DNA of 64,000 nt, from contig JAVHXV010000002.1 in assembly GCA_031119475.1 (NCBI GenBank), positions 372,001 to 436,000 of the forward strand, read 5' to 3'. Below are positions 59,896-64,000 of the stretch, in pieces. Position 1 is the first letter of the stretch. Each line of letters begins with the position of its first letter. Under the pieces are notes generated by a model, which saw nothing but the letters and a program-made list of their open reading frames with translations, searched no databases and was not told where the DNA came from. Source of the stretch: Pedobacter sp. Lineage in GTDB: Bacteria; Bacteroidota; Bacteroidia; Sphingobacteriales; Sphingobacteriaceae. The position numbers were made by a program, and so were the translations under genes.

Positions 59896-60395
59896 TGGCT
59901 AAAGCAACAAATACCGAGTTGATCGATCTGTTGGGTCAAAAGTTTGGCGAACAATTATTTGATGTGACTGAACCTTATGGCCTGCTTACCTTTTCGACTA
60001 CTCCAGACCAACTGATCGAGGTACTCACTTTCTTGAAAGATAATGGCCAGGTCAACTTTAATTTCCTTACCGATATCACGGCTGTACACTATCCGGAGAA
60101 AAATCAGATTGCTGTAGTCTACCACTTGCACAGCATGGTAAGCGGGATCAGGCTCAGGCTAAAAGTCTTCCTGCCAGAAAATGAGCCAAATATCCCTACT
60201 GCTTCAATGCTATGGAATGCCGCCAATTGGATGGAAAGGGAAACCTATGATTTCTTTGGGGTTAAATTTGAAGGACATCCTGATTTAAGGAGAATTTTGA
60301 ACATGGACGAACTGGGCGTATTCCCGATGCTGAGGCAGTATCCTTTGGAAGACCCAAATCGAGTAGACAAAAAAGACGAATACTTCGGTAGATAG
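59895..60395 (+). CDS. nuoC: NADH-quinone oxidoreductase subunit C
   Basis: A 166-residue subunit of the connecting module (30-kDa type), separate from NuoD as in most bacteria outside the enterics. Key segments are NFLTDITAVHYP (~53-64), the family signature ANWMERETYDFFGVKFEGHP (~112-131) and RRILNMDELG. It starts on the nuoB stop and ends 4 bases before nuoD. Confidence 0.96.
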   Translation: MAKATNTELIDLLGQKFGEQLFDVTEPYGLLTFSTTPDQLIEVLTFLKDNGQVNFNFLTDITAVHYPEKNQIAVVYHLHSMVSGIRLRLKVFLPENEPNIPTASMLWNAANWMERETYDFFGVKFEGHPDLRRILNMDELGVFPMLRQYPLEDPNRVDKKDEYFGR

Positions 60396-60399
60396 ATCA

Positions 60400-61614
60400 A
60401 TGAAACATAATCAACCTGTATATACAGATAACGATCCACAAAGTGAACTGGTAACCCTTAACTTGGGGCCTACCCACCCTGCAACCCATGGCGTTTTCCA
60501 AAATGTACTCCAGTTAGATGGGGAGCGGATCGTAAGTGGCGTATCAACAATCGGATACATCCACCGTGCCTTTGAAAAAATTGCAGAACACCGGCCTTTT
60601 TATCAGATCACACCTTTGACCGATCGCCTAAACTATTGTTCATCGCCCATCAACAACATGGGATGGCACATGACGGTAGAAAAGCTGCTCAATATTTCCA
60701 TTCCAAAGCGCGTAGATTACCTGCGCGTCATCATCATGGAACTGGCCAGGATCGCAGACCACATCATCTGCAATACCATTATCGCACAGGATACCGGTGC
60801 GACCACTACTTTCCTCTACCTTTTCCAATTTCGCGAACATATCTATGAGATCTATGAGGAGGTTTGTGGGGCACGCCTTACGACCAACATTGGCCGTATT
60901 GGTGGTCTGGAAAGGGATTTTAATGAGATTGCCTTTGCAAAGATCAATAAGTTTCTAAAAGAGTTTCCGGTTGCGCTAAAAGAGTTCGAAAGCTTGTTGA
61001 ACCGTAACCGTATTTTTATAGACCGTACTGCTGGTGTGGCCGAAGTTTCGCAGGAAAATGCATTGAGCTTTGGTTGGACCGGCCCATTGCTGCGTGCCAC
61101 AGGGGTTGATTATGATGTGAGGACCAGCGAACCTTATTCTTCTTACCAGGATTTTGATTTTGAGATTCCGGTAGGAACGAGTGGAGATATCTACGACCGC
61201 TATCTCGTCAGGAACGAAGAAATGTGGCAGAGCGTGCGCATCATTGAACAGGCGATGGAAAAAATCAAGGCCGAACCGAGCGGGATTTTCCACGCCGAAG
61301 TGCCAGAATTTTACCTGCCAGGAAAAGAAGAGGTCTATAACAATATGGAAGCCCTGATCTATCACTTTAAGATTGTAATGGGCGAAATTGATGCGCCAAA
61401 GGCAGAAGTTTACCATGCCGTTGAAGGCGGTAATGGAGAATTGGGCTTCTATCTGATCAACGATGGTGGCAGGACCCCTTATCGCTTGCATTTCAGAAGG
61501 CCAAGTTTTATCAATTATTCGATGTTTGCCAAAATGAGCGAAGGCATGCTTTTATCTGATGCCATCATTAACATGAGTAGCATGAACATCATTGCAGGAG
61601 AATTAGATGCTTAA
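60400..61614 (+). CDS. nuoD: NADH-quinone oxidoreductase subunit D
   Basis: A 404-residue subunit (49-kDa type) that lines the quinone site with NuoB. It opens with LNLGPTHPATHGVF (~22-35), whose histidines are at the quinone site, and has IGYIHRAFEKIAE (~52-64) and RIGGLERDF (~168-176). The C-terminus ends in the usual SMNIIAGELDA-type sequence with Asp, as quinone-reducing enzymes have instead of hydrogenase cysteines. It overlaps nuoE by 8 bases. Confidence 0.97.
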   Translation: MKHNQPVYTDNDPQSELVTLNLGPTHPATHGVFQNVLQLDGERIVSGVSTIGYIHRAFEKIAEHRPFYQITPLTDRLNYCSSPINNMGWHMTVEKLLNISIPKRVDYLRVIIMELARIADHIICNTIIAQDTGATTTFLYLFQFREHIYEIYEEVCGARLTTNIGRIGGLERDFNEIAFAKINKFLKEFPVALKEFESLLNRNRIFIDRTAGVAEVSQENALSFGWTGPLLRATGVDYDVRTSEPYSSYQDFDFEIPVGTSGDIYDRYLVRNEEMWQSVRIIEQAMEKIKAEPSGIFHAEVPEFYLPGKEEVYNNMEALIYHFKIVMGEIDAPKAEVYHAVEGGNGELGFYLINDGGRTPYRLHFRRPSFINYSMFAKMSEGMLLSDAIINMSSMNIIAGELDA

Positions 61615-62122
61615 AGTAGAAGAACAACAACCGATCACATTTTCATCAGCTTTGCTAGAGAAGTTTGACGAGATTGTAAAGCGCTATCCTACAGGAAAAC
61701 AAAAATCGGCATTATTGCCCCTGTTGCATTTGGTGCAGGCCGAATATGGGTGGACCAGTGTGCCTGCAATGGATCAGGTGGCCGAATATTTAGGCATTGA
61801 GCCGATTGAGGTCTATGAGGTCGCTTCATTTTACACCATGTATTTCCTTCAACCAAAAGGAAAATATGTTTTGGAAGTATGCCGTACCGGACCTTGCTGC
61901 CTGGTAGGTGCAGAAAAGATCATGGCGCACATTGAAAAAAAACTTGGCGTTAAGGAAGGTGAAGTTACAGCTGATGGCCAATTTAGCTGGCGGGGTGTAG
62001 AATGCCTGGCCGCCTGTGGCTTTGCGCCAGTATTGCAGATTGGACCGGAATATACCTTTTACGAAAATTTAACTGAGCAATCAGTTGATGAATTAATTGA
62101 AAACTTAAAAAATAAGATTTGA
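61607..62122 (+). CDS. nuoE: NADH-quinone oxidoreductase subunit E
   Basis: A 171-residue subunit (24-kDa type) with a thioredoxin-like fold that holds the [2Fe-2S] cluster N1a. The cluster cysteines lie in CRTGPCCLVGAE (~93-104) and in VECLAACGFAP (~131-141). Length is standard. It begins within nuoD. A 68-bp gap with a low-complexity array separates it from nuoF. Confidence 0.96.
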   Translation: MLKVEEQQPITFSSALLEKFDEIVKRYPTGKQKSALLPLLHLVQAEYGWTSVPAMDQVAEYLGIEPIEVYEVASFYTMYFLQPKGKYVLEVCRTGPCCLVGAEKIMAHIEKKLGVKEGEVTADGQFSWRGVECLAACGFAPVLQIGPEYTFYENLTEQSVDELIENLKNKI

Positions 62123-62151
62123 GCAGTAGATTAGGGATTGGATGTTAACCA

Positions 62152-62186
62152 TCTCTCAAAACTCGATACTCAATACTCATATCTAG
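62152..62186. repeat. Low-complexity array inside the nuo operon (nuoE-nuoF)
   Basis: Words CTCAAAA, CTCGATA, CTCAATA and CTCATAT run in tandem at a 7-bp period immediately before nuoF. No inverted partner is obvious. Confidence 0.6.
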
Positions 62187-62190
62187 TAAA

Positions 62191-63564
62191 ATGGGACGTA
62201 AACTATTACTCGAACATATCAATGTACCGGGCATTCACACCCTTGATATCTATCGCCAAAAGGGTGGCTACCGTGCAGTAGAAAAGGCGCTCAAAAGCTT
62301 GACCCCTGATGAAGTAGTAGAAGAGGTGAAGAAATCTGGCCTGCGTGGCCGGGGAGGAGCGGGATTTCCTACGGGGATGAAATGGAGCTTTTTGGCCAAA
62401 CCAGAAGGTGTGCCGCGCTATCTCGTCTGTAATGCCGACGAATCAGAACCTGGTACGTTTAAGGATCGGTTTTTGATGACCTACATCCCGCATGCACTGA
62501 TCGAGGGAATGATCGTTTCGAGTTTTGCCCTGGGCGCAAATACATCATATATCTATGTGCGTGGCGAAATGATGCCACAGATCAGGATCCTCGAAAAAGC
62601 GATTGCCGAAGCCAAAGCAGCAGGCCTGTTGGGGCAAAATATCTTGGGCAGTGGCTATAACCTCGAATTGTATGTACAGCCCGGCGGAGGTGCCTACATC
62701 TGTGGAGAAGAGACCGCATTATTAGAATCATTGGAGGGCAAACGTGGCAATCCACGGATCAAGCCACCATTTCCGGCCATTGCCGGCTTGTATGGCTGCC
62801 CGACCGTAGTAAACAATGTGGAGTCGATTGCGGCCGTGGTACCGATCATTAACGATGGGGGAGATGAATATGCGAAGATCGGAATCGGCAGGAGTACGGG
62901 AACAAAGTTGATTTCCGCTTCCGGAAACTTGGTCAAGCCCGGTGTGTACGAAATTGAATTGGGTCTTCCAGTTGAGGAATTTATCTATTCTGACGAATAT
63001 TGCGGCGGCATTGCCAATGGAAAACGCTTAAAGGCAACAGTGGCAGGAGGATCATCGGTGCCTATTTTACCGGCCAACCTCACTTTAAAACTGGCCAATG
63101 GCGAGCCTCGCCTCATGAGCTACGAATCACTTTCAGAAGGTGGATTTGCCACTGGGACCATGTTGGGCTCTGGCGGTTTTATCGCTTTTGATGAAGACCA
63201 ATGTATCGTAAGGAACACCTGGAATTTTTCAAGGTTTTATCACCACGAAAGCTGTGGACAGTGCTCTCCGTGCAGGGAAGGAACAGGATGGCTGGAGAAA
63301 GTACTGCACCGCCTGGAATATGGCCATGGCAAAATGAGCGATATCGATCTATTGGTTGATGTATCAAAGAAAATAGAAGGAAATACAATCTGTCCGTTGG
63401 GCGATGCGGCCGCTTGGCCAGTTGCCAGCGCGATCAGGCATTTTAGGGACGAGTTTGAGTGGCACGTAAATGAACCGGTAAAAAGCCAGACCAGCAATTA
63501 TGGCCTAGCCAATTATGCGGTCCCGATCGAAAAGCAGGTTGAGGAAGTGAAAAGCCAAAGCTAA
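62191..63564 (+). CDS. nuoF: NADH-quinone oxidoreductase subunit F
   Basis: A 457-residue subunit (51-kDa type) that oxidises NADH through FMN. The NADH/FMN site has GRGGAGFPTGMKWSF (~53-67) and NADESEPGTFKDR (~79-91). GGGAYICGEETALLESLEG (~168-186) is the FMN-side signature, and the [4Fe-4S] N3 cluster is bound by ESCGQCSPCREG plus the Cys in NTICPLGDA. All ligands are present. nuoG is expected next, but the window shows instead the four-helix-bundle element. Confidence 0.97.
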   Translation: MGRKLLLEHINVPGIHTLDIYRQKGGYRAVEKALKSLTPDEVVEEVKKSGLRGRGGAGFPTGMKWSFLAKPEGVPRYLVCNADESEPGTFKDRFLMTYIPHALIEGMIVSSFALGANTSYIYVRGEMMPQIRILEKAIAEAKAAGLLGQNILGSGYNLELYVQPGGGAYICGEETALLESLEGKRGNPRIKPPFPAIAGLYGCPTVVNNVESIAAVVPIINDGGDEYAKIGIGRSTGTKLISASGNLVKPGVYEIELGLPVEEFIYSDEYCGGIANGKRLKATVAGGSSVPILPANLTLKLANGEPRLMSYESLSEGGFATGTMLGSGGFIAFDEDQCIVRNTWNFSRFYHHESCGQCSPCREGTGWLEKVLHRLEYGHGKMSDIDLLVDVSKKIEGNTICPLGDAAAWPVASAIRHFRDEFEWHVNEPVKSQTSNYGLANYAVPIEKQVEEVKSQS

Positions 63565-64000
63565 AAAAAGTAAAAAGTAAAAAGTAAAAATTGTGCGGGG
63601 TGGAAAGGGTGTTTGATATTAAAGTAAGGTGTTACCAATTTTCGAAGTCGGTAATTGATTTATTAGGAAAGACCAAATTTAATCGTTTGTATTTTTCAAT
63701 AATGGACCAACTCCTGAGAAGTGCAACATCGATAGGTGCAAATGTGGTGGAGGGAAAGGCTGGAAGTTCTAGAAAGGATTTTAAGAACTATTATACCATA
63801 GCACTAAAGTCATCAAACGAAACAAAGTATTGGCTTTGTTTAATGAGAGATACAAATGTGATAGATATAAATAAAGAGATAATAAAAGAATTATTAGATG
63901 AGGCTGATCAAATTTCTAAAATATTGGCCTCGATAATAATTAATTTGAATAGAGTTTAGAAGCTATGCTTTTTAACTTTTGAATTTTCACTTTTGAATTA
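63564..64000. repeat. Inverted-arm element enclosing a four-helix-bundle gene
   Basis: The left arm (63564-63590) is three AAAAAGT words plus AAAAATT, starting at the nuoF stop. The right arm (63966-64000, possibly continuing beyond the window) is TTTTAACTTTTGAATTTTCACTTTTGAATTA, an imperfect complement made of ACTTTT words. Between them lies one gene. Confidence 0.65.
63591..63959 (+). CDS. Four-helix bundle protein (23S rRNA intervening-sequence protein family)
   Basis: A protein of up to 122 residues that matches the S23/IVP-like four-helix family (TIGR02436 type, related to the Avd proteins of diversity-generating retroelements). The family core is visible as LLRSATSIGANVVEGK (~43-58), SRKDFKNYYTIALKSSNET (~61-79) and KYWLCLMRDTN (~80-90). 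Members are often encoded inside intervening sequences of 23S rRNA genes; function is unproven, though RNA binding is suspected from their basic surface. No ATG is available: starts TTG 63591, GTG 63600 and GTG 63609 are all possible. It lies between low-complexity inverted arms within the nuo operon, with no reverse transcriptase nearby in the window. Confidence 0.85.
   Translation: MCGVERVFDIKVRCYQFSKSVIDLLGKTKFNRLYFSIMDQLLRSATSIGANVVEGKAGSSRKDFKNYYTIALKSSNETKYWLCLMRDTNVIDINKEIIKELLDEADQISKILASIIINLNRV

Noticed and set aside
63591..63959. Accessory protein of a diversity-generating retroelement
   Set aside because: The family is related to Avd, but no reverse transcriptase, template repeat or variable repeat is visible in the window; the IVS-like reading is preferred.

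Overview
The window looks like a chromosomal segment of a Bacteroidota bacterium of the Sphingobacteriaceae (Pedobacter-like) type. Reasons: SusC-style receptors with carboxypeptidase-like N-terminal domains, DUF5687 and DUF2911 proteins, the exbB-exbD-exbD-tonB-pstS-TPR gene order, an ECF sigma/anti-sigma pair, promoters with the TTG/TAnnTTTG consensus of the phylum, and almost no Shine-Dalgarno sites. This is inference from gene content; there is no rRNA to settle it. I saw no tRNA, rRNA, CRISPR array, transposase or phage gene.

Layout. 1-2876: end of a type III restriction-modification locus (mod tail and res). 2979-11378: DUF418 membrane protein, hisS, a methyltransferase/NTF2 pair, a lone receiver protein, OsmC, a secreted hydrolase, an SDR protein and a DUF2911 protein. 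11443-15678: a coupled operon of PIG-L deacetylase, an overlooked 43-residue membrane protein and a sodium:solute symporter. 15923-27426: LEA-like lipoprotein, M1 peptidase, outer-membrane receptor, FAD oxidoreductase, crcB, hutU, and a His/Cys-rich protein with a TonB receptor. 27737-30593: ABC transporter operon with its own GntR regulator. 30753-40776: hutH, hydrolase, Gfo/Idh oxidoreductase, OmpA lipoprotein, ABC/DUF5687 exporter with rarA, and a DEAD-box helicase. 41253-50663: DUF4197, vWA protein, secreted propeller-like protein, sigma/anti-sigma pair, PaiB-like protein, metK, lipid kinase and SUI1 factor. 50807-58644: pckA and the ExbB/ExbD/TonB operon, which energises outer-membrane receptors of the kind seen earlier. 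58734-63564: nuoA-F of complex I, running off the right side.

The most unusual feature lies between the genes. At least seventeen gaps hold low-complexity DNA made of degenerate 7-8 bp words, with a different word at each place. Many of these have mirror-image (inverted) arms. One such pair of arms, inside the nuo operon just after nuoF, encloses a gene for a four-helix-bundle protein of the 23S rRNA intervening-sequence (S23/bAvd-like) family. That arrangement resembles an rRNA intervening sequence placed in an mRNA operon. A second, independent family of short palindromes built on CTTTGACAAAG sits at gene ends and, in one case, abuts both the start and the stop codon of the same gene.
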